Assembly: GCF_000429265.1 (NCBI RefSeq)
Contig: NZ_AUBN01000003.1
Location: forward strand, 284,303 to 348,302
From: Actinomyces gerencseriae DSM 6844
GTDB taxonomy: Bacteria > Actinomycetota > Actinomycetes > Actinomycetales > Actinomycetaceae
DNA: 64,000 nucleotides
Direction of reading: 5' to 3'
Shown: in pieces, positions 36,626-45,305 of the stretch
Layout of the letters: the number at the start of each line of letters is the position of its first letter
Position numbering within the stretch: the stretch's first letter is position 1
Made by a program: the position numbers and the translations under genes
The notes under the pieces: model-generated
Database searches by the model: none
What the model was told of the DNA's origin: nothing
What the model saw: the letters and a program-made list of their open reading frames with translations, nothing else

Positions 36626-39016
36626 TCAGCGCTGGGCCAGGACGAAGGGATGCACCGACGCCGCTCCGGCGCGCAGCAGCGCGGATGCGGCGACTGTGAG
36701 CGTCCAGCCCGAGTCGGTCCAGTCGTCCACGAGGATCACCCGCGCCCCCCGGAGCCGATCCAGGGAGTCGCGGCGCCACCCGTCCAGGGTCAGGGAGCGC
36801 GCCACCTCGGCGAGCCGGTGCGCGCTGCCGACGTCGTGCCGCCCCGGCTCGCCGTGCACTCCGACGATCCCCAGGGGCCTGGCGGCGAGGTGGCGGGCCA
36901 GGGCGCGACCCACCTGGCGCACGAGCCGGGGGCGGCGTCGGGACTCGATGATGACGACGGCCGGAGACGCGCAGGCCCGATCCGGGCCCGGTCCCTCGCG
37001 CCCCGCCCCGGCGCCATCGGCATTATCGGCACTGCCGGCACTATCGGCGTCCCCGGAGCTCGTGACGAGATCCGCGAGGCGGTCGGCCACCTGGAGGATC
37101 GGGGCGCGCAGCGCGACGGGAACCTCGGCGTCGGCCCCCGACTCCAGCAGGTCGCGCAGGGCCCCGGCCACGCCCAGACCGTCCATCCTCCCCACGGCCA
37201 TACCGGTGGCGGCCCGCTCGGACTCCGTGATCCGGCCGCGCAGGGCGGGCAGTCCGAGCCGATCCATGCCGACGGGCCACTGCTTGCGGGGCGTCAGGGC
37301 CACCCCGACCCGGGCCAGTGAGATCCGGGCCTCCTCCACCTCCCGGGCCTGCGCCGTCCGGGGCAGGACGAGGCCGCCGCACAGGTCGCAGGCCCCGCAG
37401 CGCCATCCGGCGCTCATGTCCGGGTCGTCGAGGGCCGAGCGGAGGAAGGCCATCCGGCACTCGGGGGCCTTCAGCGCCTCGTAGTGCAGCATCGCCTCCT
37501 GCTCGGCCGCCCGGGCGGCCTCGACGCGCGCGTACCTCTGCGCGTCGTAGGCCCAGGGACGACCGGTGGACTGCCATCCGCCGCGCACCCGTCGCACCGC
37601 GCCGTCGACGTCCAGGACCTTGAGCATGGACTCCAGCCGGCTGCGGCGCAGGCTCGTGGAGGTCTCCAGAATGCGTGTGCTCAACGGCCCCGCGCCCGTC
37701 GCGGCCGCCTCGTCGAGAGCCGCCAGCACCTCGCGGACCGCGGGCTCGGGGGGAAAGCCCTGGGAGCCGAACCAGTCCCAGATGGAGCGGTCCTCGGCCC
37801 CGGGCAGGAGCACCACCTCGGCGCGATCGACCCCGCGGCCGGCGCGCCCGACCTGCTGGTAGTAGGACACGGGAGAGCTCGGAGCCCCCATGTGAATGAC
37901 GAAAGCCAGATCGGGCTTGTCGAAGCCCATGCCCAGGGCCGAGGTGGCCACGAGCGCCTTGACCCGGTCGGCCTTGAGGGCGTCCTCGAGCCGCTCCCGC
38001 TCGGCCGCGTCGGTCCGACCGGTGTAGGCGGCCGCCTCCAGCCCCGCCTCGCGGAGGCGCTCGGTGACCTCCACGGCCGCCGAGATCGTCAGGCAGTACA
38101 CGATGCCCGAGCCGGATGCGCCGCGCAGATAGGCGGTCAGCCACGCCAGGCGCGATGCGGCATCGGGCAGGCGGCGCACGCCCAGGTGGAGGGAGTCCCG
38201 CTCCAGGGTCCCCCTCAGGACGAGGACCCGCTCGGCCCGGCGCCCCGGCGCGGAACCGGCGAGCTGCTCGGCGACGTCCGCGGTGACGCGGGCATTGGCG
38301 GTCGCCGTGGTGGCCAGGACCGGCGTGCGCGGGGGCAGGCTCGCCAGCAGGGTGCGGATGCGCCGGTAGTCGGGGCGGAAGTCGTGGCCCCAGTCCGAGA
38401 TGCAGTGCGCCTCGTCGATGACGATCAGGCCGGCGTCGGCTGCGAGGGCAGGGAGGACCTCCTCCCGGAAGGCCGGATTGTTGAGCCGCTCGGGGGACAC
38501 CAGCAGGACGTCGACGGCGCCCTCGCGCACCCGGGCCTCGATGTCCGGCCACTGCGCGGCGTTGGCGGAGTTCATGGTGACGGCGTTGATGCCGGCGCGC
38601 CGGGCCGCCGCGACCTGGTCGCGCATGAGGGCGAGCAGGGGCGAGATGATCACCGTCGGCCCCGACGCGGGGCCGTCCATCGACGCGGCCGCGGAAGCGG
38701 TTGACGCGGCTGCGGACGAGGACCTCGGGCCCGGCCCGGGGCCGGCCCCCGGAGGATCGGGCGCGGCGGCGGGGGTCCGGCCCTCGCGCAGCAGGACGGT
38801 CGCGACGAAGTAGACGGCCGACTTGCCCCAGCCCGTGCGCTGAACCACCAGTGCACGACGGCGATCGACCACCAGGGCGCGGATGGCGCTCCACTGATCG
38901 TCCCGCAGACGGGCGTCGCCGCGTCCGACGAGCTCGCGCAGCACCGCCTCGGCGCGCTCGCGGACGGGGGAGAGGTCGGCGTCCACGGGCGCCGACCGGC
39001 TGATGGGCGGGCTCAT
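36626..39016 (-). CDS. recQ: RecQ-family helicase fused to phosphoribosyltransferase-like domain
   Basis: 796 aa. ATP-dependent DNA helicase: Walker A variant VVQRTGWGKSAVYF, a low-complexity Gly/Ala/Ser insert (about residues 80-120), VVSPERLNNP-like motif III region, VIDEAHCISDWGHDFRPDYRRI (DEAH), TATANARV, helicase C with GIVYCLTISAAVEV, ALGMGFDKPDLAFVIH and QQVGRAGRG. A Zn-binding cluster follows (WRCGACDLCGG). The last 130 residues add a PRTase-type segment, ARVILVDDWTDSGWTLTVAA. DNA repair role likely; the added domain's job is unknown. Confidence 0.88.
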   Translation of the reverse strand: MSPPISRSAPVDADLSPVRERAEAVLRELVGRGDARLRDDQWSAIRALVVDRRRALVVQRTGWGKSAVYFVATVLLREGRTPAAAPDPPGAGPGPGPRSSSAAASTASAAASMDGPASGPTVIISPLLALMRDQVAAARRAGINAVTMNSANAAQWPDIEARVREGAVDVLLVSPERLNNPAFREEVLPALAADAGLIVIDEAHCISDWGHDFRPDYRRIRTLLASLPPRTPVLATTATANARVTADVAEQLAGSAPGRRAERVLVLRGTLERDSLHLGVRRLPDAASRLAWLTAYLRGASGSGIVYCLTISAAVEVTERLREAGLEAAAYTGRTDAAERERLEDALKADRVKALVATSALGMGFDKPDLAFVIHMGAPSSPVSYYQQVGRAGRGVDRAEVVLLPGAEDRSIWDWFGSQGFPPEPAVREVLAALDEAAATGAGPLSTRILETSTSLRRSRLESMLKVLDVDGAVRRVRGGWQSTGRPWAYDAQRYARVEAARAAEQEAMLHYEALKAPECRMAFLRSALDDPDMSAGWRCGACDLCGGLVLPRTAQAREVEEARISLARVGVALTPRKQWPVGMDRLGLPALRGRITESERAATGMAVGRMDGLGVAGALRDLLESGADAEVPVALRAPILQVADRLADLVTSSGDADSAGSADNADGAGAGREGPGPDRACASPAVVIIESRRRPRLVRQVGRALARHLAARPLGIVGVHGEPGRHDVGSAHRLAEVARSLTLDGWRRDSLDRLRGARVILVDDWTDSGWTLTVAASALLRAGAASVHPFVLAQR

Positions 39017-39175
39017 ACCGCCACAGTAATCCGACCAACCGGGCCGATTCGTCCGGTCCGGCCGATGAGGGGGCTGCCCGTCCCGGCCGTCTTCGGTCTC
39101 ACGCCAGGCTCGTCCGGTCCGGCCGGGCGATCGCCGCCCGAGCCGCGGCCTTCGACGGGGCCCGGGGAGCGGTGA

Positions 39176-40162
39176 TCAGATCCAGTCGTTCCTGCGCATG
39201 ATCGCGTACACGACGATGGCGGGGACGACGACCAGGATCGCCGCGGATATCAGTCCGGACGGCTCCCCGGCGCCCGGGTAGGGCACGTTGATGCCGAACC
39301 AGCCCGTGACGAGGGTCGGCACGGAGATGACCGCCGCCCAGCCGGCCAGCTTCTTCATCACGTTGTTCAGCCGCTGGTCCTGGAGGGACAGGTGGGTCTC
39401 GAAGACACTGGCGATCATGTCGCGCAGCGACTCCGTCCACTCCGTCGCCCGCAGGACGTGATCGGTGAGATCCGCGTAGTACGGATCCAGCTCGCGCAGC
39501 GAGTCGTCGCGGTGGCGCCACAGCACGTTGACGACCTCCCGCATCGGCAGGATCACGTGGCGCAGGGTGACGAGCTTGGTGCGCACGTCGTAGGCGGCGC
39601 GCTGGAACTCCGTGGAGTGGGAGTCCGGCGAGAACAGGTCGTCCTCCAGGCTCTCGATGGCGTCGTCCAGGTCCTGCACGGTCTCGAAGTAGCCGTCGAC
39701 GATGAGGTCCAGGAGGACGTGCACCAGAGCCGCCGAACCCAGCCGCAGGAACTCCGGGTCGGAGTCGATGCGCTGCGCGAGCGCGCGGGCGTCGATGCAC
39801 TCGGAGGCCCGGATCGTCACGAGCCCGCCGGGGAAGGAGAAGCCTGCGACCCTGCTCAGCTGGTCCTCCTCGTCCCCCGCCGTGGAGGCGAAGTCGGGCA
39901 GCGTCGTGTAGGTGACGAAGAAGGCGTAGTCGCTGTGCTGAGAGGCCTTGGGCCGCTCGTGCGGCGCGACCGCGTCCTCCACGGCGTGCGGATCGAGGCT
40001 CAGCTCGGTGGCCAGAAGCGTCAGCTCGTCGTGGGTGGGACTCACCAGGTCCGCCCAGACGAGCAGTGTCGGCTCCGCGAGGGCCTCGCTCAGACCGCGC
40101 GGACTCGTGGGGGCCTCATCGGTGGGATGTCCATCGCGCCATGCCAGGGCTCGGAAGGTCAT
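39176..40162 (-). CDS. corA: CorA-like divalent cation transporter
   Basis: 328-aa CorA/MIT-family channel, probably Mg2+ or another divalent metal. A cytoplasmic alpha/beta domain (LVWADLVSPTHDELTLLATEL; HERPKASQHSDYAFFVTYTTLP), long stalk helix with QDLDDAIESLEDDLF, and two C-terminal membrane helices. The pore signature normally GMN reads GIN here (GWFGINVPYPG). ATG 40162 lies at the edge of a 60-bp-period repeat. Divergent from nhaP. Confidence 0.9.
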   Translation of the reverse strand: MTFRALAWRDGHPTDEAPTSPRGLSEALAEPTLLVWADLVSPTHDELTLLATELSLDPHAVEDAVAPHERPKASQHSDYAFFVTYTTLPDFASTAGDEEDQLSRVAGFSFPGGLVTIRASECIDARALAQRIDSDPEFLRLGSAALVHVLLDLIVDGYFETVQDLDDAIESLEDDLFSPDSHSTEFQRAAYDVRTKLVTLRHVILPMREVVNVLWRHRDDSLRELDPYYADLTDHVLRATEWTESLRDMIASVFETHLSLQDQRLNNVMKKLAGWAAVISVPTLVTGWFGINVPYPGAGEPSGLISAAILVVVPAIVVYAIMRRNDWI

Positions 40163-40258
40163 GCGCCGATCCTGCCACCGCGAGTGCGGGAGCCGCACGC
40201 ACTCTGGGAAGTGTTCTTGGTGGCGCCGACCCTGCCACCGCGAGTGCGGGAGCCGCAC
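40163..40258 (+). repeat. two-copy direct repeat, 60-bp period, in corA-nhaP gap
   Basis: Bases 40163-40198 recur at 40223-40258 with one difference; the shared core CCTGCCACCGCGAGTGCGGG is exactly 60 bp apart. Each copy carries a GTGCGG/CCGCAC inverted repeat. The interval of 24-32 nt between copies is unrelated. The first copy abuts the corA start codon. The rest of the 273-bp divergent gap (to 40435) shows no gene. Confidence 0.75.
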
Positions 40259-40435
40259 TCGCGTCCGCACTCCGAGGCTCGGGCCCCCGGATGCGCCATG
40301 CGGGAGCGCCGCGAGGACCGTGGCGGGACCGCCCGTCCGGTCCGGCGGGCCCCGCGGGAGTGCGGTCCCGAGGACCGGCGGTCCGGCGGGCGGGGCGCCG
40401 AGGGTGCGCGACTCCGCGGCCCGTAGGCTTGCCCC

Positions 40436-42421
40436 ATGGACCTCCTCATCATCGCCGTGGCGGGCCTGCTGGCGATCGCCGGCGCCACTCAGATCAGCGA
40501 CCGCGTCCGGGTGGCCCCGGCGCTCCTGCTGCTCACGGGCGGCGTCGTCGTGGGCTTCCTGCCGGTCGTGCCCGCCATCGAGGTCGGGCCGGAGATCATC
40601 CTCGAGGGGGTCCTCCCCCCTCTCCTGTACGCCACCGCGGTGAACATCTCCACCATCAACTTCCGTCGTGAGCTCGCCTCCGTGGCCGTTCTGGCGGTCC
40701 TGCTGGTGGGCCTGTCCGCCGCGGTCATCGGCGGGGTCCTCACGCTCGTCGTCCCCAGCCTGTCCCTGGCGTGGGCCATCGCCATGGGCGCCGTTCTCAG
40801 CCCCACCGACGCCGTGGCCATCTCCATCGCCAGGCGCCTGGGCGTCTCGCAGCGCATCATCACCGTCCTGGAGGGCGAGGGCCTGCTCAACGACGCCACC
40901 GCCCTCGTGGTCCTGTCCTCCGCCAGCGCCGCCGCGACGGCGGGCGCCGTGACCGCGGGAGGAGTCGTCGGCGACTTCGCCGCCGCCGTCCTCGCGGCCC
41001 TCGCCGTGGGCTGGGCGGTCGGCGAGCTCACGCTCCATCTGCGGGCCCGCATCACCGACGCCAGCGTCGACACGGTCGTGTCCTTCACGATCCCCTTCCT
41101 CGCGGCGATCCCCGCCGAGCACACGGGCGGCAGCGGGCTCGTGGCCGCGGTCATCGCCGGCCTCGTCACCGGCCATCGGGCCCCGCGCGTCCTGCCTCCC
41201 GACCACCGGATCGCCGGTCAGGAGACCTGGCACACAGTCGAGCTCGTCCTGGAGGGGTTCATCTTCCTCGTCATGGGGCTGCAGTTCTTCGGCATCGTCG
41301 AGGAGGTCCTGGCCGAGGGACCCAGCATCACCACCGCCGTCTGGCTGGCCGTCCTCGCCGGAGGGCTCGCGGTGCTGGTCCGGTCCGCCGTCGTGGCCCC
41401 CATGCTGGCCTGGCAGCGCCGCCGCGATGAACGGCACGCCACTCACTGGGAGGAGATGAGCGAGTCCATCCGGGCCTTCGAAGGGCGCTGCTCGGCCATC
41501 GCCCACGGCGACATCCCCGAGGACATGCAGATCCCCTGGGACCGCAGTCGACGCGGGCTCAGGCGCCGGATCAGGCGGGCGCTCAGACTCCACCGCCTTC
41601 CCGCCGACCCCGAGCGGAGCCGGCGCCGCGCCTCGCAGGCCCTCGATCGGATCCGCCGTCGCGGCGCGGACCTGGAGTACTACCGCGATGAGCCGCTCGG
41701 CCTGCGGGAGGGGGCCGTCATCGTCTGGGCGGGCATGCGCGGCGCCGTCACGCTCGCGGCCGCTCAGACCCTGCCCGCCCAGGCCCCCAACCGGCCCTTC
41801 CTCCTCCTCATCGCCATCATGGTGGCCGCGGGCTCCCTCGTCGTGCAGGGCCTGACGCTCCCGTGGGTCGTCAGGGTCGTCGAGCCGTCCATGGAGGGGC
41901 CCGCCGATGAGGAGGAGCGCGGCGAGCTCGTCCGTCTTCTCATCGTCGCCGCCAAGAGCGCCGTCGCCGAACGCGATGAGGGAGTCGGCGACGCGGGCCG
42001 GGACGGAGCGGACTCCGGAGGAGCGGCGGAGGGCTCCGCCGTGGTCATCGAGCACGATGCCGTCGGCCCCGACCCCGTGGAGCCGTCCGCCGTCTCGGCG
42101 CTGGAGCCCGGTGGCCCGCGGCGGGGCGGTGCGGCGGTGGACATCATCCCGCAGAGCACCTCGGATCTGGCCATTCGCATCGTGGGGAAGGACGATGGCG
42201 GGGAGCCCGTCTCCGCCGTCGGAGCGGCCGAGACGTGGAAGAGCTCCGAGTCCCGTCGCGAGCTCGCCGCCACCCGGCGGATGATCCTGGACATGATCCG
42301 CGCCCAGCGCGAGGCGCTCCTGGACGCCGGAGAGCTGGGCCTGTACTCGGCGGGCTCCATCGAGTACGCGCTCATGCGCCTGGACTACGAGGAGGTCATG
42401 CTGACCTCTCAGCCCCAGTGA
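40436..42421 (+). CDS. NhaP-type Na+/H+ antiporter (CPA1 family)
   Basis: 661-aa membrane exchanger with about 12 N-terminal helices. Family motifs: LPPLLYATAVNISTINFRRE, MGAVLSPTDAVAIS, VLEGEGLLNDATALVVLS (ND pair for ion binding) and WAGMRGAVTLAAAQTLP. A loop of about 120 residues (around 330-420) and a long acidic cytoplasmic tail (about 485-661) are extra. Likely sodium or pH homeostasis. ATG 40436. Confidence 0.9.
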   Translation: MDLLIIAVAGLLAIAGATQISDRVRVAPALLLLTGGVVVGFLPVVPAIEVGPEIILEGVLPPLLYATAVNISTINFRRELASVAVLAVLLVGLSAAVIGGVLTLVVPSLSLAWAIAMGAVLSPTDAVAISIARRLGVSQRIITVLEGEGLLNDATALVVLSSASAAATAGAVTAGGVVGDFAAAVLAALAVGWAVGELTLHLRARITDASVDTVVSFTIPFLAAIPAEHTGGSGLVAAVIAGLVTGHRAPRVLPPDHRIAGQETWHTVELVLEGFIFLVMGLQFFGIVEEVLAEGPSITTAVWLAVLAGGLAVLVRSAVVAPMLAWQRRRDERHATHWEEMSESIRAFEGRCSAIAHGDIPEDMQIPWDRSRRGLRRRIRRALRLHRLPADPERSRRRASQALDRIRRRGADLEYYRDEPLGLREGAVIVWAGMRGAVTLAAAQTLPAQAPNRPFLLLIAIMVAAGSLVVQGLTLPWVVRVVEPSMEGPADEEERGELVRLLIVAAKSAVAERDEGVGDAGRDGADSGGAAEGSAVVIEHDAVGPDPVEPSAVSALEPGGPRRGGAAVDIIPQSTSDLAIRIVGKDDGGEPVSAVGAAETWKSSESRRELAATRRMILDMIRAQREALLDAGELGLYSAGSIEYALMRLDYEEVMLTSQPQ

Positions 42422-42522
42422 TCCCCGGTCATGCCGGTGCGCCGCCGACGGCGCCCGGTCGGGGCGGTCGGGACCGGGCTCTCTCGCGCTCGTTCCCGCG
42501 CCGCCGTCGTGCCCGTTGCCGT

Positions 42523-42610
42523 GCTGGTCCTGCGCCCGCCGGGGTCAGGCACCCCGTGTGCTCGAAGTGGCCGGGAAGCCAGGCTGGTCCTGCGCCCGCC
42601 GGGGTCAGAC
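42523..42610 (+). repeat. two-copy direct repeat, 60-bp period, between nhaP and amrS
   Basis: A 26-28-nt element beginning GCTGGTCCTGCGCCCGCCGG occurs at 42523-42550 and 42583-42610, exactly 60 bp apart, identical for 26 bases. The 32 nt between are unrelated. The second copy overlaps the end of the radical SAM gene. The sequence differs from the repeat at 40163 but the period is the same. The 183-bp convergent gap holds no gene. Confidence 0.75.
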
Positions 42611-43714
42611 GGCGCCGATGGCGACCCGCTGCGGCCACCACTGGCCCGTCGGCGGCGGCGGTCCGGCCGGGTCCCAGATGCCGGGGACGTGGCGGCCGCA
42701 CCGCGGGCAGGCGCCGTCGGGCGTGATCCGGTAGTCGGCGACCCGGTAGCCGTCGCGGTCCACCAGGAGGGCCCCGCAGCCGGCGCAGCGGGTGGCGGCG
42801 CCGTCGCGGGTGCGGACGTTGCCGAGGTAGACGTGGGCGATCCCGGCGTCGTGGGCGATGGTCCGGGCCCGCTCCAGGGCGGAGGCCGGTGTGCGCGGGG
42901 TGTCCAGCATCCGATGCGCCGGGTGGAAGGCCGAGAAGTGCACGGGCACCTCGGCCCCGAGCTCGGCGACGATCCAGTCGCACTCGGCGGCGATCTCGGC
43001 GTCGGAGTCGTTGCGCCCGGGGATGAGCAGGGTGGTGATCTCCAGCCAGGTGCCCAGCTCGCGCACTCGCACCAGCGTGTCGAGCACGTCGTTCAGGCGT
43101 CCTCCGGTCACGCGCCGGTAGAAGTCGTCGGTGAAGCCCTTGAGGTCGATATTGGCAGCGTCGACTGTGCCGAAGAGCTCGTCGCACGGCCCGGGGCTGA
43201 TCCATCCCCCGGAGACCGCCACGGCCAGCAGCCCCGCCTCGTGGCAGGCGACGGCGGTGTCGATGGCGTACTCGGCGAAGACGATCGGGTCGTTGTAGGT
43301 GAAGGCCACCCCCACGGCTCCCACGTCGGCCGCGGCCCCGGCCAGGGCCCGGGGGGAGGCGGGCGCGGCGAGGGTGTCGAACTCCCGGGAGGTGGAGATC
43401 TCCCAGTTCTGGCAGTACTTGCACGCCAGGTTGCAGCCCGCGGTCCCGAAGGACAGGATCGTCGATCCGGGCAGCACGTGCGCCAGGGGCTTCTTCTCGA
43501 TGGGATCCAGGACGAAGCCGGAGGACCGTCCGTAGGTGGTCAGCACGATGGCGTCCCCGACACGGGCGCGCACGAAGCAGAATCCGCGCTGGCCGTCGCG
43601 CAGGGCGCACCGGCGGGGGCACAGCTCGCACCGCAGCCGTCCGTCCGGCATGGCCCGCCACCACCGGGCCGGGTGGGGCTCGGCGGTCGTCGTCCCGGTG
43701 GCCCTCGCGGTCAT
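42605..43714 (-). CDS. amrS: AmmeMemoRadiSam system radical SAM enzyme
   Basis: 369-aa radical SAM protein. N-terminal cysteine-rich segment LRCELCPRRCALRDGQRGFC, the 4Fe-4S motif GTAGCNLACKYCQNWEIS, then a PflA-like barrel (AFTYNDPIVFAEYAIDT, GGWISPGPCDELF, NIDLKGFTDDFYR) and a C-terminal zinc-ribbon-like part (CAGCGALLVDRDG, CPRCGRHVPG). Always found with the AMMECR1 and MEMO1 families; the reaction is unknown. ATG 43714 has GAGGAGG upstream. Confidence 0.92.
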   Translation of the reverse strand: MTARATGTTTAEPHPARWWRAMPDGRLRCELCPRRCALRDGQRGFCFVRARVGDAIVLTTYGRSSGFVLDPIEKKPLAHVLPGSTILSFGTAGCNLACKYCQNWEISTSREFDTLAAPASPRALAGAAADVGAVGVAFTYNDPIVFAEYAIDTAVACHEAGLLAVAVSGGWISPGPCDELFGTVDAANIDLKGFTDDFYRRVTGGRLNDVLDTLVRVRELGTWLEITTLLIPGRNDSDAEIAAECDWIVAELGAEVPVHFSAFHPAHRMLDTPRTPASALERARTIAHDAGIAHVYLGNVRTRDGAATRCAGCGALLVDRDGYRVADYRITPDGACPRCGRHVPGIWDPAGPPPPTGQWWPQRVAIGAV

Positions 43715-44343
43715 GGTCGGCCTCCTCGCGCCTCGCCCGAGGGGACGCCGGACTCGGGCTCCAGCCAGGCGGTCACCGTGTAGATCTCGATGACGACGTC
43801 GCGCCCCCGGTAGCCGGCGGGCAGACCGGCCTTGCGGCGCAGGTGGGAGAGGAACTCCGCCGGGTCGGGCAGCTGGTCCCACACCTGGGGCAGGAAGGTC
43901 GCGCGGTGGCCGGGGGCCGACAGGATGACGCCGTCGACGCCGGGGCGCAGCCGGGCCAGGAGCTCGGGCTCGTCGGCCGCCGGCAGGGCGGTCGGGGCCG
44001 ACAGGACGGAGACCTCCACGACGACGTCGTCCAGCTCGGCCCGGTCCAGGGGCGGGAAGCGGGGGTCGCGGCAGGCCGCGGCGACGGCATTGGCCTCCAC
44101 GTCCTCGCGCAGCGGGCGGCGGGCCTCGAGGCTGCCGATGCAGCCGCGCAGGGCGCCGCCCGGGGCGCGCCCCGAGGTCAGGGTCACGAAGCACGCTCCG
44201 GGCGCGTCCAGCCAGGGGGCGTCCGGGGCGGCGGGCTCATCCGGGCCGAGATGCCGGGCGATGGCCGCGCGGGCCAGGGGCAGGAGGACCAGGCCGGCAT
44301 CGGCGGGCGGTCCGGGAGCCATGTCGGGAGTCACGACGAGCAC
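43711..44343 (-). CDS. amrA: AmmeMemoRadiSam system protein A (AMMECR1 domain)
   Basis: 210-aa AMMECR1-family protein: ACFVTLTSGRAPGGALRGCIGSLEARRPL with the conserved LRGCIG motif, then AACRDPRFPPLDRAELDDVVVEVSVLS and TFLPQVWDQLPDPAEFLSHL. Likely acts with the radical SAM and MEMO proteins on an unknown substrate. GTG start 44343, 2 nt after the MEMO gene stop, with GAGGAA before it; stop overlaps the next start (ATGA). Confidence 0.92.
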   Translation of the reverse strand: MLVVTPDMAPGPPADAGLVLLPLARAAIARHLGPDEPAAPDAPWLDAPGACFVTLTSGRAPGGALRGCIGSLEARRPLREDVEANAVAAACRDPRFPPLDRAELDDVVVEVSVLSAPTALPAADEPELLARLRPGVDGVILSAPGHRATFLPQVWDQLPDPAEFLSHLRRKAGLPAGYRGRDVVIEIYTVTAWLEPESGVPSGEARGGRP

Positions 44344-44345
44344 CT

Positions 44346-45164
44346 CTATTCCTCGTGGAGGGCGACGGCGGCGTAACCCACCACCCGATCGGGGGCGCCG
44401 ATGGTGTCGGCGGAGGTGGCCGCCCCGAGCAGGTGCGGCGTCAGGCCCCGCTCGCCGGCGACCATCAGGAGGGCGTCCACCCCGGTGGCGCCGCAGGCCT
44501 CCTCGTGGCCGATGTCCGCGCGCAGCGCCAGGATGCGCTCGATGGTCGCGTCGTCCACCCGCCGGGCCTCGGCCCGGGGCAGGTAGTGGGACAGGTCCGA
44601 GCTGATCACCACGAGGGTGTCCGGGCTCCCCAGGAAGGGGCGAATGGCCTCGGCGGCCCGGTCGGGGGCGATCCGCCCCACGGCCAGGGGCACCACGCTC
44701 GTCCCGGGCAGTACGACGCTCAGGAAGGGGAGGTGGACCTCCAGGGAGTGCTCGGCGGCGTGGACATCGGGCCGGGTGACGACCAGCCCGGCCGCGGCCA
44801 ACGCCTCGATCTGCGGCGGGACCTCCACCGTCACGGGGCCCAGCGGGGTATCCATTGCCCGGCAGCCGGGCAGGGCGAGTCCGCGCACGCCCACACGGTG
44901 CGCGGGCCCCAGCATGACGACGCGGCGGACCCGCCCGCGCAGGGCCCCGGCGCGCACCCAGGCCAGGGCCGCGGTGGGACCCGAGTAGACGTAGCCCGCG
45001 TGAGGGACGATGAGCGCGGCCGGGTCGGCATCGACGCCGACGGCGGAGCGCGCCGCCTCCAGCATGGTCTCGACGTCGGTCCGCAGACGAGCGGGCTCGG
45101 CGGGGTAGAACAGGCCCGCCACCGCCGGTGGGCGCACCTGCTGGGACTGCGACGGCTGACTCAT
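44346..45164 (-). CDS. amrB: AmmeMemoRadiSam system protein B (MEMO1 family)
   Basis: 272-aa MEMO1-like protein related to class III extradiol dioxygenases. RPPAVAGLFYPAEPARLRTDV, IVPHAGYVYSGPTAALAWV (metal His), GPAHRVGVRGLALPG, AEHSLEVHLPFL and VISSDLSHYLPRAEARRVDD are present, so the putative metal ligands look intact. Members bind iron; the cellular role is unresolved. First gene of a three-gene operon reading away from hisC. Confidence 0.92.
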   Translation of the reverse strand: MSQPSQSQQVRPPAVAGLFYPAEPARLRTDVETMLEAARSAVGVDADPAALIVPHAGYVYSGPTAALAWVRAGALRGRVRRVVMLGPAHRVGVRGLALPGCRAMDTPLGPVTVEVPPQIEALAAAGLVVTRPDVHAAEHSLEVHLPFLSVVLPGTSVVPLAVGRIAPDRAAEAIRPFLGSPDTLVVISSDLSHYLPRAEARRVDDATIERILALRADIGHEEACGATGVDALLMVAGERGLTPHLLGAATSADTIGAPDRVVGYAAVALHEE

Positions 45165-45305
45165 GAGGATCGCGCTCCCTGGATCGCCTGACGTCCCCAA
45201 GGGTACCCGCACGACCCGCCGGGCGGGGGCGGATGGCGCTGGTGGGAGCGGGTATCGCCCCGGGGCCGCGGGACGCCGGAGGGGAGGGATCGTAGACTCC
45301 CGGGC

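Noticed and set aside
40163..40258. CRISPR array
   Set aside because: Only two repeat copies and no cas genes in the window, so it is listed as a repeat with CRISPR-like spacing, not as an array.
39176..42055. 959-codon - strand ORF spanning corA and nhaP
   Set aside because: Only the last 328 codons (CorA) are real; the rest is antisense to the NhaP gene.
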